Shown piece by piece: positions 8,909 through 17,989 of a stretch of DNA of 64,000 bases. The position numbers were made by a program, and so were the translations under genes. Each line of letters starts with the position of its first letter. Positions within the stretch are counted from its first letter, which is position 1. The DNA comes from Bacillota bacterium (GTDB taxonomy: Bacteria > Bacillota > Clostridia > Oscillospirales > Ruminococcaceae), in assembly GCA_023433405.1 (NCBI GenBank), contig JAEZCT010000048.1:3458-67457 (forward strand), given 5' to 3'. The notes under the pieces were generated by a model. The model was not told the DNA's origin. It saw only the letters and a program-made list of their open reading frames with translations, and did not search any database.

Positions 8909-9217
8909 ATGAAGTTCTTTGTTATAAGCGATAATGTGGATACCTTTCTTGGCCTGCGCTTTGCGGGTATGGAGGGTGTTGTGGTACACGAGCCGCACGA
9001 GGTGGAGTCCCAGCTTAAAAAGGCGGCGGACGACCCTGAGATTGGTGTCGTGCTCATGACCGAAAAGCTGCTTGCTCTTTGCCCGGCGCTTGTGTACGAC
9101 ATTAAGCTAAACCGCCGCCGCCCCTTAATTGCCACCGTACCCGACCGGCACGGCGCGGGACGGGTGGGCGATACCATCGGGCGTTATGTGCGCGAGGCCA
9201 TCGGTCTGAAGGTATAG
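8909..9217 (+). CDS. ntpG: V/A-type ATP synthase subunit F (central rotor stalk)
   Basis: This 102-residue soluble subunit belongs to the central stalk with subunit D (called NtpG in Enterococcus). The fold signature is visible: a start FFVISDNVDTFLGLRFAGM, then EIGVVLMTEKLL around residues 49-60, the typical turn IKLNRRRPLIATVPDRHGAG, and a C-terminal helix ending REAIGLKV. It follows ntpK by 55 bases and precedes ntpE by 160 bases. The length and motifs are normal. Confidence 0.92.
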   Translation: MKFFVISDNVDTFLGLRFAGMEGVVVHEPHEVESQLKKAADDPEIGVVLMTEKLLALCPALVYDIKLNRRRPLIATVPDRHGAGRVGDTIGRYVREAIGLKV

Positions 9218-9377
9218 CCGTCGTCCGTTTTGCATAGGCTGCGAAGCTTGCGCAAGGGCTCTTTTAACTCTGTAAATAAAATATGTAATTGATTTGTTTG
9301 GGTTTCTGCTAAATCTGCCCGTCGGGCGCCTTTGTGCTTTGCGCGGCAGAATAGAATCCGATTTTGGAGGCGTTACT

Positions 9378-9965
9378 ATGGCAAGGCTTGAGGAAAAGCT
9401 CGAACGCTTTGAGCAGGCCGTCATGGCTCAGGCGATGGAAAAATCGCAGAATATCTTGCATACCATGGACGAGATTAAGAAAAATGAGATCTCCTCCGCT
9501 GAAAATTCAGCGCTCTCCAGCGCTTATGAGCTCATACAAGGGGAGGTCTCCGATATTACATCGGGTTCCGCCAGAGAGATTTCACAAAAACGGCTGAAGC
9601 AAAAGCAGGAGTACCTGCTGCGCCGTGCCTCGTATGAGCGTCAGGTGTTTGGCGCGGTGCGGCGGCGGCTCATTGCCTATACAGGCACTGACGACTATGC
9701 CCGGTATTTAAGCGCATCGGCTAAAAGCCTTGCGGCAGATTACGCGGGCAAGGACGTAACGCTTACGCTTAAAACCGCCCACAGTGCCTACGAGCCGCTG
9801 GTGCGGGAGAGCTTTGGCGCGCCCTGCACGGTTACGCTTAGCGACACGCTGGCTATTGGCGGCCTTATGCTTACCGATAACCAAAACGGCTATGTGGTGG
9901 ACTTAAGCCTTGACGCACGCCTAAGCGACCAACGCGACTGGTTTTACCAAAACTGCAAACTGTGA
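9378..9965 (+). CDS. ntpE: V/A-type ATP synthase subunit E (peripheral stalk)
   Basis: Subunit E pairs with the G/H coiled coil to make a peripheral stalk that connects the AB head to subunit I. The 195-residue product has an N-terminal half that is charged and helical (RLEEKLERFEQAVMAQAMEK onward). The C-terminal globular part contains RLIAYTGTDDYARYL and ends with the conserved type of motif IGGLMLTDNQNGYVVD. The open frame could start at 9294, but ATG 9378 is preceded by GGAGG seven bases upstream and matches the family start. It lies between subunits F and A. Confidence 0.88.
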   Translation: MARLEEKLERFEQAVMAQAMEKSQNILHTMDEIKKNEISSAENSALSSAYELIQGEVSDITSGSAREISQKRLKQKQEYLLRRASYERQVFGAVRRRLIAYTGTDDYARYLSASAKSLAADYAGKDVTLTLKTAHSAYEPLVRESFGAPCTVTLSDTLAIGGLMLTDNQNGYVVDLSLDARLSDQRDWFYQNCKL

Positions 9966-10010
9966 CGAAACCGATTATTTTCGATTCCCAACCGAAAGGG
10001 ATGACTTTAC

Positions 10011-11759
10011 ATGAATAACGTGATCTATTCCATAAATGGCCCCGTCGTCACAGTTCGCGACACCACCGATTTCTCGATGCTTGAGATGGTGTATGTGGGC
10101 GAGAAGCGTCTGGTTGGCGAGGTAATTTCAATTACAACGGCGGCGACCACGATTCAGGTTTACGAGGTAACCACCGGCCTTCGCCCCGGCGAGCCGGTAA
10201 CCCCCACCCGCAGCCCGATGAGTGTGCTGCTGGGCCCGGGTATTCTAAGCAATATCTTTGACGGCATCGAGCGCCCCCTGCGCGCCTTAGAGCGTGAAAC
10301 CGGCGCGTTTATCGGCGAAGGCTGCAACGTGCTGGCGCTGGATGACACCCGCAAGTGGGATATTACCGTCACCGTGAAAACCGGTGATAGGCTGGCCGGC
10401 GGGCAGGTTTACGCCACCTGCCAGGAGACCCCCGTCATAGAGCACCGCCTTATGGTTCTGCCCGGTTTGTCGGGTACCGTAACCTGGGCGGCCCCAAGCG
10501 GCGGGTACACTCTAAACGACACCATCGTAACGCTGACGGATGACGACGGCAAGGAACACGCGCTGACGCTGTGCCAGAAATGGCCCATCCGTTCCGCGCG
10601 CCCCGTAAAGGAGCGCCTGCCTATCACTAAGCCTCTGATTACGGGGCAGCGCATTATCGATACGCTGTTTCCCATTGCCAAGGGCGGTACGGCGGCTATC
10701 CCTGGCGGCTTTGGCACCGGCAAAACCATGACCCAGCACCAGCTGGCAAAATGGTGCGACGCGGATATTATTGTATACATCGGCTGCGGCGAGCGCGGCA
10801 ACGAGATGACCCAGGTGCTGGAGGAGTTTGCGGAGCTTATCGACCCCCGCACCGGCAAGGCGCTAACCGACCGCACGGTGCTTATCGCCAACACCTCCAA
10901 TATGCCCGTGGCGGCGCGCGAGGCGTCCATTTACACCGGCATAACCCTTGCCGAATACTACCGCGATATGGGCTACCATGTGGCCATAATGGCCGATTCC
11001 ACCTCCCGCTGGGCGGAGGCTCTGCGCGAAATCTCGGGACGTCTTGAGGAAATGCCCGCGGAGGAAGGCTTTCCCGCCTATCTGCCGTCGCGTCTTTCCC
11101 AGTTCTACGAGCGCGCGGGCGACATGATTGCGCTGTGCGGCGAGGAGGGCTCGGTATCGGTTATCGGCGCGGTTTCCCCCCAGGGCGCGGATTTTTCCGA
11201 GCCGGTTACCCAGAATACCAAGCGCTTTGTGCGCTGCTTCTGGGCGCTTGATAAATCCCTCGCCTATGCGCGCCACTATGCCGCCATTAACTGGACCACC
11301 AGCTACAGCGAGTACATTGAGGACCTCTCAAAATGGTACGGCGAAAATGTGGATCGCAGCTTTTTAAAGCGCCGGCAGGAGATTGCCACGCTGCTGCAGG
11401 AGGAAAACAAGCTTCTTGAGATTGTAAAGCTCATAGGCTCGGATGTACTGCCAGATGACCAGAAGCTGATTATTGAGATTGCCCGCGTTATTCGCGTAGG
11501 CTTTTTACAGCAAAACGCCTTTCATAAGGAAGACACCTATGTGCCTATGACCAAGCAGCTTAAGATGATGGAGGTTATTTTGCACCTGTACCATCAGGCT
11601 CACGGGCTGGTTGTCAGGGGAATTCCGGTGCGCCTTGTGGCGGAGACCGGCCTGTTTGAGAAGCTGATTAAGATGAAATACGATATCCCAAACAACAGGC
11701 TCGACCTGTTTGACGGCTATTATGCCGATATCGACAGTGTCCTGCGGGAGATTAAATAA
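10011..11759 (+). CDS. ntpA: V/A-type ATP synthase catalytic subunit A
   Basis: This is the catalytic nucleotide-binding subunit of the soluble head. The 582 residues are the usual length. The P-loop is GGFGTGKTMTQHQ near residue 230. The catalytic-Glu region GCGERGNEMTQVLEEF and the Walker B-like strand HVAIMADSTSRWAEALRE follow. The family-specific non-homologous insertion between about residues 110 and 200 is present. A ribosome site GAAAGGGATG lies ahead of ATG 10011. The operon runs straight into ntpB after 111 bases. Confidence 0.97.
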   Translation: MNNVIYSINGPVVTVRDTTDFSMLEMVYVGEKRLVGEVISITTAATTIQVYEVTTGLRPGEPVTPTRSPMSVLLGPGILSNIFDGIERPLRALERETGAFIGEGCNVLALDDTRKWDITVTVKTGDRLAGGQVYATCQETPVIEHRLMVLPGLSGTVTWAAPSGGYTLNDTIVTLTDDDGKEHALTLCQKWPIRSARPVKERLPITKPLITGQRIIDTLFPIAKGGTAAIPGGFGTGKTMTQHQLAKWCDADIIVYIGCGERGNEMTQVLEEFAELIDPRTGKALTDRTVLIANTSNMPVAAREASIYTGITLAEYYRDMGYHVAIMADSTSRWAEALREISGRLEEMPAEEGFPAYLPSRLSQFYERAGDMIALCGEEGSVSVIGAVSPQGADFSEPVTQNTKRFVRCFWALDKSLAYARHYAAINWTTSYSEYIEDLSKWYGENVDRSFLKRRQEIATLLQEENKLLEIVKLIGSDVLPDDQKLIIEIARVIRVGFLQQNAFHKEDTYVPMTKQLKMMEVILHLYHQAHGLVVRGIPVRLVAETGLFEKLIKMKYDIPNNRLDLFDGYYADIDSVLREIK

Positions 11760-11870
11760 CGCGTCCTCTGTTCGGGCTTCGTCCTTCACGTTGCAAAGCA
11801 ACGCCTTAATTTTCAAAGCGGTTTTATGTTCCTTCGGGGCATAAAGCCCGGAAGGGACATGGGTCTATCT

Positions 11871-13274
11871 ATGAATACCCAACTGACAGGTTTAAGCGAA
11901 ATAAACGGCCCGCTGGTTGTGCTTGACAACGTGCCGACGGTAAGCTATGACGAAATTGTGGAGCTTAAGCTCACAAGCGGTGAGATACGCACCGGCCGCG
12001 TGGTGCAAATAAACGGGCACCGGGCGGTAATACAGGTGTTTGAGGGCACCCGCGATATTTCGCTGACCAACACCACCACCCGCCTGACCGGGCACCCCAT
12101 GGAGCTTGCGGTCTCCAAGGAGCTTTTGGGGCGCATCTTTAATGGCGTGGGCCGCCCCATTGACGGGCTGGGGGAGATTTACTACGATAAGAAGCTGGAT
12201 ATTAACGGCAAGCCGCTTAATCCGGTTTCCCGCGTATACCCCCGCAACTACATCCGCACCGGCATTTCTTCCATTGATGCGCTCATCACCCTCATCCGCG
12301 GGCAAAAGCTGCCCATCTTTTCCGGCTCGGGTATGAGCCACAACAAGCTGGCGGTGCAGATCGTGCGCCAGGCACAGATTGCCGAGCAGGAGGGCGCGGG
12401 CTTTTGCGTCGTATTCGCCGCCATGGGCGTAAAGAACGACGTGGCCGATTTCTTCCGCCGCTCCTTTGAGGAAAGCGGCGTTTTGGAAAAGGTGGTTATG
12501 TTCCTTAACCTCTCCAACGACCCCATCATCGAGCGTATTCTCACCCCCCGCTGCGCGCTCACCGCCGCCGAGTACCTTGCCTATGAGCATGGGATGCATG
12601 TGCTGGTTATTATGTCGGATATCACCTCCTACGCCGAGGCGCTGCGTGAGTTCTCCTCCTCTAAGGGTGAGATTCCCGGGCGCAAGGGCTACCCGGGCTA
12701 CCTGTACTCCGACCTTGCTTCGCTTTACGAGCGCGCGGGCATTGTCAAGGGCAAGGGCGGCTCGGTTACGCAGATACCCATCCTCACCATGCCCAACGAC
12801 GATATCACACACCCGGTGCCCGACCTAACCGGTTACATCACCGAGGGGCAGATTGTGCTTGACCGGGGTCTTGACCAGGCCGGCGTTTACCCTTCCATCT
12901 CGGTGCTGCCCTCCCTCTCCCGTCTGATGAAGGACGGTATCGGTGCTGGCTACACGCGTGAGGATCACTCCGCCGTCGCAAACCAGCTCTTCGCAAGCTA
13001 CGCAAGGGTGCAGGATGCCCGCGCGCTTGCCTCGGTTATCGGCGAGGAGGAGCTTTCTCCGGTGGATAAGCGCTATATGGAGTTTGGCCAGCAGTTTGAG
13101 CGGCACTTTATCACCCAGCGCTTTGACGATAACCGCTCCATCGAGCAAACGCTGGATCTTGGCTGGAAGCTCTTGTCCCTTTTGCCCCGCGAGGAGCTTG
13201 ACCGCCTGGATAACGAGGTTGTGGAGAAGCACTACAACGAACACGCAGCAGAGGAATTTAGAGGTGAACGCTGA
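11871..13274 (+). CDS. ntpB: V/A-type ATP synthase regulatory subunit B
   Basis: The B subunit alternates with A in the hexameric head and contributes to nucleotide sites without its own P-loop. Residues running from LSEINGPLVVLDNVPTVSYD through GRIFNGVGRPIDGLGEI to ISSIDALITLIRGQKLPIFS are characteristic, and the would-be P-loop reads SGSGMSHNKLA, as in B subunits. ATG 11871 is taken as start because the homologous N-terminus begins shortly before GLSEINGP; ATG 11859 is an alternative only two bases from GGAAGGG. The stop overlaps the ntpD start (TGATG), so the two are translationally coupled. Confidence 0.95.
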   Translation: MNTQLTGLSEINGPLVVLDNVPTVSYDEIVELKLTSGEIRTGRVVQINGHRAVIQVFEGTRDISLTNTTTRLTGHPMELAVSKELLGRIFNGVGRPIDGLGEIYYDKKLDINGKPLNPVSRVYPRNYIRTGISSIDALITLIRGQKLPIFSGSGMSHNKLAVQIVRQAQIAEQEGAGFCVVFAAMGVKNDVADFFRRSFEESGVLEKVVMFLNLSNDPIIERILTPRCALTAAEYLAYEHGMHVLVIMSDITSYAEALREFSSSKGEIPGRKGYPGYLYSDLASLYERAGIVKGKGGSVTQIPILTMPNDDITHPVPDLTGYITEGQIVLDRGLDQAGVYPSISVLPSLSRLMKDGIGAGYTREDHSAVANQLFASYARVQDARALASVIGEEELSPVDKRYMEFGQQFERHFITQRFDDNRSIEQTLDLGWKLLSLLPREELDRLDNEVVEKHYNEHAAEEFRGER

Positions 13275-13885
13275 TGGCCCAGCAGATATTCCCCACAAAG
13301 GGCAACCTGATTGCCGTAAAAAAATCGCTTGCTCTCTCTACGCTGGGCTACGACCTGCTTGACCGCAAGCGCAATATTCTGGTGCGCGAAATGATGCAGC
13401 TGATTGATAAGGCAAACACCCTGGGCGACCAGATTGACGAGGCGTATACCGAGGCCTACCGCTCCCTGCAGTTTGCAAACCTTGATATGGGCATTGTGGA
13501 TAACGACGCCCAGGCCATCCCCATCTACAACGGCATTGAGCTTCGCTCCCGCAGCGTCATGGGGGTGGAGATTCCCCATATTGACCTTGAGCAGGTTTAT
13601 CTTGAGCCCCATTACGGTTTGTACCACACAAGCTCTCAGCTTGATGAGGCATACTCGGCGTTTACAAACCTTTTGCAGCTTACAGCTACCCTCGCCGAGG
13701 TGGAAAACAGCGTTTACCGTCTGGCGCAGGCCATTAAAAAGACCCAGCGGCGGGCAAACTCGTTAAAGAACATTATTATTCCCCGCTTTCAGGGAGTCGC
13801 TAAATATATCTCGGATTATCTGGAGGAAAAGGAGCGCGAGGAGTTTTCGCGCTTAAAGGTTATAAAAAAGCACGCGGACCAGTAA
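13274..13885 (+). CDS. ntpD: V/A-type ATP synthase subunit D (central rotor shaft)
   Basis: Subunit D forms the long antiparallel coiled-coil axle inside the A3B3 head. The 203 residues start with the typical PTKGNLIAVKKSLALSTLGY and end in a long charged helix. The C-terminal segment AIKKTQRRANSLKNIIIPRF is the family hallmark. ATG 13274 overlaps the ntpB stop by one base. It is the last gene of the operon; the next gene is 337 bases downstream. Confidence 0.95.
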   Translation: MAQQIFPTKGNLIAVKKSLALSTLGYDLLDRKRNILVREMMQLIDKANTLGDQIDEAYTEAYRSLQFANLDMGIVDNDAQAIPIYNGIELRSRSVMGVEIPHIDLEQVYLEPHYGLYHTSSQLDEAYSAFTNLLQLTATLAEVENSVYRLAQAIKKTQRRANSLKNIIIPRFQGVAKYISDYLEEKEREEFSRLKVIKKHADQ

Positions 13886-14222
13886 AGTTGTGTTTTGGCT
13901 CCCCCCCAGAAATAAGACGGATAGAACGTGGCAATGGCGCCGCACAGCCTTACTATTTATTATCAACAACCGGAGGGCTTCTATCGATCGAGCACCATCG
14001 ATGGAGGTTCTCGTTTTGCGCGATCGTCTTAGCCAATATTTTCAATTTTTCGCATGTCAGCAGCCACGGTTTTCATTATACATACGACCCCTAAGCCTTT
14101 AAAAAAGCAATCTCAACGATCTCCCGCGCGACGGCTGCGCTTTTTGCCGAAACACGGTTTGCTCTTGAGTATTATAAAGTGTATTGAGAGTATATAGCAA
14201 TGAAGGATAGGAGAAAACAGGA
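13886..14222. other. Intergenic region between ntpD and the antiporter gene
   Basis: This 337-base spacer holds no supported gene; two overlapping short frames after 13888 have no ribosome site. No strong terminator hairpin follows ntpD, so read-through into the antiporter is possible. The AT-rich stretch at about 14160-14200 ahead of the antiporter start could hold a promoter. Confidence 0.45.
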
Positions 14223-15473
14223 ATGAACTCGTTTAATTTTTTAATCGACCTCGCGCTCATCCTTATCAGCACCAAGCTGCTTGGTCTGCTTACCAAGCGT
14301 TTTCAACTGCCTCAGGTGGTTGGCGCGCTGCTTGCTGGCCTCATCTTCGGGCCCGCGCTGCTCAACGTCCTGACCGAAACGGATTTTATCGCCAAAACTT
14401 CCGAGATTGGCGTTATCGTGCTGATGTTTACCGCGGGACTTGAAACCGACGTAAAGGAACTGAAGAAAACGGGAAAGGCCTCGCTGATTATTGCCATTAT
14501 AGGCGTAATCATCCCGCTGGCGGGGGGATATTTCTTGGCCAGCCTGTTTAACACCGCACCCACCGATGGTGCCTCGGCCAGCCTTTTTTTGCAAAACATG
14601 TTTATAGGCGTTATCCTCACCGCCACCTCTGTGAGCATTACGGTAGAAACACTCAAGGAGATTGGCAAGCTGAACACCCGGGCAGGCAACGCCATTCTTG
14701 GTGCCGCCATTATCGACGATATCCTTGGCATTATCGCGCTCACCATTATCACCAGCATGACCGACCAAAGCGTGCTGCTATGGCTGGTACTGCTTAAAAT
14801 CCTTGGCTTCTTCGCGGTGTCGGCGATTGGCGGCTTGGTATTCTACTACCTGTTTAAGCATTTTGTTAACCGCTATAACAAGGACATGCGCCGCTTTGTC
14901 ATCGTTGCATTCTTCTTTTGCCTCCTGCTCTCCTATGTGGCTGAGGAATATTTCGGCGTAGCCGATATAACGGGCGCATACATCGCGGGGCTTATTATTG
15001 CCAATAATCCAAAGTCCAGCTATATCGCCTCGCGTTTTGATACGATTTCTTATATGTTCCTGTCGCCTATCTTCTTCGCGAGCATTGGGCTAAAATTCGA
15101 GCTTCCCCATATGACGACGGCAATTATTGTGTTCTCGGTTCTTTTGGTTATTGTGGCGGTGCTTACTAAGGTTGTGGGCTGCGGTATTGGCGCGAAGCTA
15201 AGCAAGTTTAGCAGCAGCGAGTCTGTGCAGGTGGGCTGCGGCATGATCTCCCGCGGCGAGGTCGCACTGATTGTCGCAAACAAAGGCGCCGCGCTTGGTT
15301 TAATGTCCACGGTTTTCTTTGGGCCTGTCATACTAACGGTTATTATTACGACCATCGTCGCCCCTGTCCTTTTAAAGCTTGCCTTCCGCTCCTCTAAAAC
15401 CGAGGCGGAGCAGCTTGCCGTCAGCCCGCTGGTAGAGGACTTTGAACGGCTTAACGAATATAATCACGAGTAA
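14223..15473 (+). CDS. CPA2-family cation/proton antiporter
   Basis: This inner-membrane exchanger of the monovalent cation:proton antiporter-2 family has 416 residues, mostly membrane helices. The first helices read LPQVVGALLAGLIFGPALL, typical of the Kef/NapA group. The ion-binding helix carries the double aspartate AAIIDDILGIIAL. In known members DD indicates electrogenic exchange, while ND indicates neutral exchange. There is no C-terminal RCK/TrkA_N domain, so it lacks the regulatory part of Kef channels. AGGAG precedes ATG 14223. Its place after the V/A-ATPase suggests the two share an ion gradient, but this is inference from proximity. Confidence 0.88.
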   Translation: MNSFNFLIDLALILISTKLLGLLTKRFQLPQVVGALLAGLIFGPALLNVLTETDFIAKTSEIGVIVLMFTAGLETDVKELKKTGKASLIIAIIGVIIPLAGGYFLASLFNTAPTDGASASLFLQNMFIGVILTATSVSITVETLKEIGKLNTRAGNAILGAAIIDDILGIIALTIITSMTDQSVLLWLVLLKILGFFAVSAIGGLVFYYLFKHFVNRYNKDMRRFVIVAFFFCLLLSYVAEEYFGVADITGAYIAGLIIANNPKSSYIASRFDTISYMFLSPIFFASIGLKFELPHMTTAIIVFSVLLVIVAVLTKVVGCGIGAKLSKFSSSESVQVGCGMISRGEVALIVANKGAALGLMSTVFFGPVILTVIITTIVAPVLLKLAFRSSKTEAEQLAVSPLVEDFERLNEYNHE

Positions 15474-15500
15474 TCCCACTTTTTGCATAGTTTGTTATAA

Positions 15501-15600
15501 TACTAATATCCGATTTAAAAGAGTATAAAAATCAAGTGAAAAGCTTTAATTTATGGGTTTTCACGCGGATTTTTATCGACTCTTTTTGAGGAGATTAGTA
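15501..15600 (+). repeat. Palindromic ~100-bp repeat, copy 1 (subfamily A)
   Basis: A 100-base element begins TACTAATATCC and ends GGAGATTAGTA, so its ends are inverted repeats. Inside, GAGTATAAAAATC pairs with GATTTTTATCGACTC, and AGTGAAAA faces TTTTCAC around the loop GCTTTAATTTATGGG. It differs at one base from the copy at 15795-15894 and lies just after the antiporter stop. It has no coding capacity of its own and could fold as a long hairpin in DNA or RNA. Confidence 0.9.
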
Positions 15601-15616
15601 TAACATATAAGCCTAG

Positions 15617-15655
15617 GCACTCCCGCGTATTCAAACGCCGCGGGGGTGCTTTGTC
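15617..15655 (+). terminator. Rho-independent terminator after the antiporter
   Basis: The arms GCACTCCCGCG (15617-15627) and CGCGGGGGTGC (15639-15649) form an 11-pair stem with one G-T pair, followed by TTTGTCATTT. It lies beyond repeat copy 1 and would end transcription of the antiporter. Confidence 0.75.
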
Positions 15656-15755
15656 ATTTATGTCAAGATTTATCATAAAAGCAGTGAAAAATCCGAATAA
15701 ATACCGTAAACATTGAAAATTTTCGTATTTTTATAGTGAAATCTGTCAGAGGATT

Positions 15756-15764
15756 TGATATAAT
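15756..15764 (+). promoter_or_regulatory. Extended -10 promoter for the first GGDEF gene
   Basis: TGATATAAT contains a perfect -10 hexamer TATAAT (15759-15764) preceded by the extended TGn element. No good -35 stands 17 bases upstream. Repeat copy 2 would lie in the untranslated leader, between this promoter and the gene at 15938. Confidence 0.45.
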
Positions 15765-15794
15765 GATTATTACTATTACATTATTACACAGTTA

Positions 15795-15894
15795 TACTAA
15801 TATCCGATTTAAAGGAGTATAAAAATCAAGTGAAAAGCTTTAATTTATGGGTTTTCACGCGGATTTTTATCGACTCTTTTTGAGGAGATTAGTA
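15795..15894 (+). repeat. Palindromic ~100-bp repeat, copy 2 (subfamily A)
   Basis: This copy is 99 of 100 bases identical to copy 1, which starts 294 bases upstream, in the same orientation (the only change is A to G at element position 20). It ends 43 bases before the GGDEF gene start and so sits in the probable 5' leader of that gene. Such near identity implies recent duplication or conversion. Confidence 0.9.
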
Positions 15895-15937
15895 TTATCA
15901 CACCTGAAGCTACACAAGACGCAAAAGGGAAGATGCG

Positions 15938-17809
15938 ATGATGAAAAATATAACAAAGGCAATAGCGGTATACCTTCTTATTGGCATTGTAGCGGCAGTA
16001 TTTATCAGTCTATTCGCCCTGCTGCAAATAGGCTCCTGCAAAGAGTCTGTTCCCACGATGAAAAATGGTGTGCTGGACGCTGAGCAATGGTGCTTAAGCG
16101 GCAACGGGCTATTATCATTAAACGGCGAATGGCAGGTATACTGGAACCAGCTGCTTACGCCGGAGGACATTACATTCCCCGGCGATGTAATAACGGTACC
16201 GGGGGAAATGAAACCGCCGGTAACCACTCCCTTTGCGGGCTATGCCACGCTGCGCACGACGGTGAAGCTAAAGAACTTAAAGCCCGACAGCTTGTATGGG
16301 ATATCCACCCAATACCTGGCCTCCAGCAGCAGGGTGTGGATAAACGGTCGGGAGATTGCCTCCACCGGCAGGGTTGCAAAACAGGAAGCGGACTATATCC
16401 CCGAATACCAGCCGGTGGAAGCGTTTTTTCGCGCACAGGGGCAGGAGCTGGATATTGTCATACAGGTCGCCAATTTTCATCACCGGCGTGTCAAGCTGGG
16501 TATGGTTTACATCGGCACCGCCGACAGCATAAAGCAGCATACCCACATCAACCTCATCAAGGACAGCATAGTCATCGGCTGCCTGCTGGTAATCGCACTG
16601 TATAACGCCATTCTGTACCTGCTATGCCGCAGAGACCGCGCCGCGCTTTGGCTTTCCTTCATCGCCTCTTCTGTGGCGCTAAGGGGGAGCGTAGTAAGCG
16701 AGCGAATCCTGTTAAGGCTTGTCCCGGAGCTCCCGGCAGAGTGGATGATGAAGCTTGGCTATCTGCCCACCTTTTTGCTGCTGCCGCTTTTTTTGCTCTA
16801 CCTGTGGGATCTGTTTAGCGCACCGCGCTTTCGCCGCATTGCAAGGGTATCGGCAATTGCGATTTCGGCATATACGCTGATGGTTGTTTTCACTGACATT
16901 AAAGTATACGACATTGTTTTTGAGTACACTCAGCTGCTGATAATCGGCGCGGGCATCTATGTCATTTATGTGCTTCTTGCAAATAGGCTTGTCACAAAGA
17001 CCCGAGGCAGTATCAACGTGCTGATTGGGGGATGCATCGTCCTTTTAGCGGCGGTCAATGACACGCTGCGGGAGCTTAATATCATTAACACCCCCGAGAT
17101 GCTGACCATGGCAATGGTGATGTTTATTATCCTGCAGGCCATTTTCCTGGGCTGGAGACTTAACGACGCCTATTTTGCGACTGAGCAGATGGCAAGAGAG
17201 AACGAGGCTATGCTGCAAAAGATTCAAAACATGAACACCGAGCTGGAAAGCATGGTGCATTCCCGCACCATGGAGCTTGAGCTTGCCAACACTATTTTAA
17301 AGAGGCTGTCGCTAATCGACCCGCTCACTCAAATCGCCAACCGCCGATGGTTCAGTGAGCGGGTGGAGGCGGAGTGGAGCCGCTCCATGCACAATAATAC
17401 CCCCATTACCCTGTTAATGATCGACATAGATTTCTTTAAGCTCTATAACGATACCTACGGGCACCTGGCGGGAGATGAATGTCTGCGTGCCATTGCGGGG
17501 GTTCTTAAGCTATGTGTAAGAGACGAAGGGGACATCTTTGCAAGGTATGGCGGCGAGGAGTTTGTTATGCTGCTGCCAAGCGCAGATATTAACGACGGCA
17601 TACGCGTTGGTGAGAAAATGCTAAAGGCGGTATCTGACCTGTGCATTCAAAACACCGGCTCGGCAGTATGCAGGTATGTCACCGTGAGTGTGGGGATATG
17701 CAGCGTAACAGCGTCGGATGCGACCAGCGTTGACGAGCTGATAGAAAACGCGGACCAGGCGCTTTACCGCGCAAAGGAGAATGGCCGAAACCGGATGGAA
17801 AACTGCTGA
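15938..17809 (+). CDS. Membrane diguanylate cyclase, DISM-like sensor plus GGDEF domain
   Basis: The 623-residue signalling protein is predicted to make cyclic di-GMP. An N-terminal membrane helix (about 8-32) precedes an extracytoplasmic beta-sandwich of the DISM/sugar-binding type (about 45-200, with LLSLNGEWQVYWN and SSRVWINGREI). Seven membrane helices follow (about 208-405), then a coiled coil (about 412-455). The GGDEF domain begins at LIDPLTQIANRRWF and has the active motif YGGEEFVMLLP. The RxxD inhibitory site is not in register (Arg one place early), so feedback by product may be absent. AAAGGGA is seven bases before ATG 15938. Palindromic repeats flank it on both sides. Confidence 0.88.
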   Translation: MMKNITKAIAVYLLIGIVAAVFISLFALLQIGSCKESVPTMKNGVLDAEQWCLSGNGLLSLNGEWQVYWNQLLTPEDITFPGDVITVPGEMKPPVTTPFAGYATLRTTVKLKNLKPDSLYGISTQYLASSSRVWINGREIASTGRVAKQEADYIPEYQPVEAFFRAQGQELDIVIQVANFHHRRVKLGMVYIGTADSIKQHTHINLIKDSIVIGCLLVIALYNAILYLLCRRDRAALWLSFIASSVALRGSVVSERILLRLVPELPAEWMMKLGYLPTFLLLPLFLLYLWDLFSAPRFRRIARVSAIAISAYTLMVVFTDIKVYDIVFEYTQLLIIGAGIYVIYVLLANRLVTKTRGSINVLIGGCIVLLAAVNDTLRELNIINTPEMLTMAMVMFIILQAIFLGWRLNDAYFATEQMARENEAMLQKIQNMNTELESMVHSRTMELELANTILKRLSLIDPLTQIANRRWFSERVEAEWSRSMHNNTPITLLMIDIDFFKLYNDTYGHLAGDECLRAIAGVLKLCVRDEGDIFARYGGEEFVMLLPSADINDGIRVGEKMLKAVSDLCIQNTGSAVCRYVTVSVGICSVTASDATSVDELIENADQALYRAKENGRNRMENC

Positions 17810-17826
17810 TGCAATTTGAGGCCTTA

Positions 17827-17917
17827 TACTAATAACCGATTTATAAGTGCTTAAAAATCAAGTGAAAAGCTTAAGTTTATGGGTTTTTACTTGGTTTTTA
17901 TCTACACTTTTTGAGAT
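17827..17917 (+). repeat. Palindromic repeat, copy 3 (subfamily B, 3' end truncated)
   Basis: It starts TACTAATAACC and carries the subfamily B arms, ATCAAGTGAAAA opposite TTTTTACTTGGTTTTTAT, with the same TTTATGGG loop. The closing GGGATTAGTA is missing after TTTTTGAGATAAA. It lies between the GGDEF gene and the shared terminator. Confidence 0.85.
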
Positions 17918-17921
17918 AAAC

Positions 17922-17965
17922 AAAACACGCCTTCCTCAAATGTGATGGAAGGCGTGTTTTTATTT
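17922..17965. terminator. Bidirectional terminator between the GGDEF gene and nifJ
   Basis: A perfect 14-pair stem, AAAACACGCCTTCC (17922-17935) with GGAAGGCGTGTTTT (17947-17960), is followed by T-rich runs on both strands. It can end the convergent plus-strand GGDEF transcript and the minus-strand nifJ transcript. Confidence 0.88.
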
Positions 17966-17989
17966 ACATTTTTGCTACTATAAAATCAA

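Noticed and set aside
15847..16083. Reading frames beginning MGFHADFYRLFL inside several repeat copies
   Set aside because: Subfamily B copies read differently and stop early, and the frame runs into unrelated sequence after each copy. The conserved feature is the palindrome, not a peptide.
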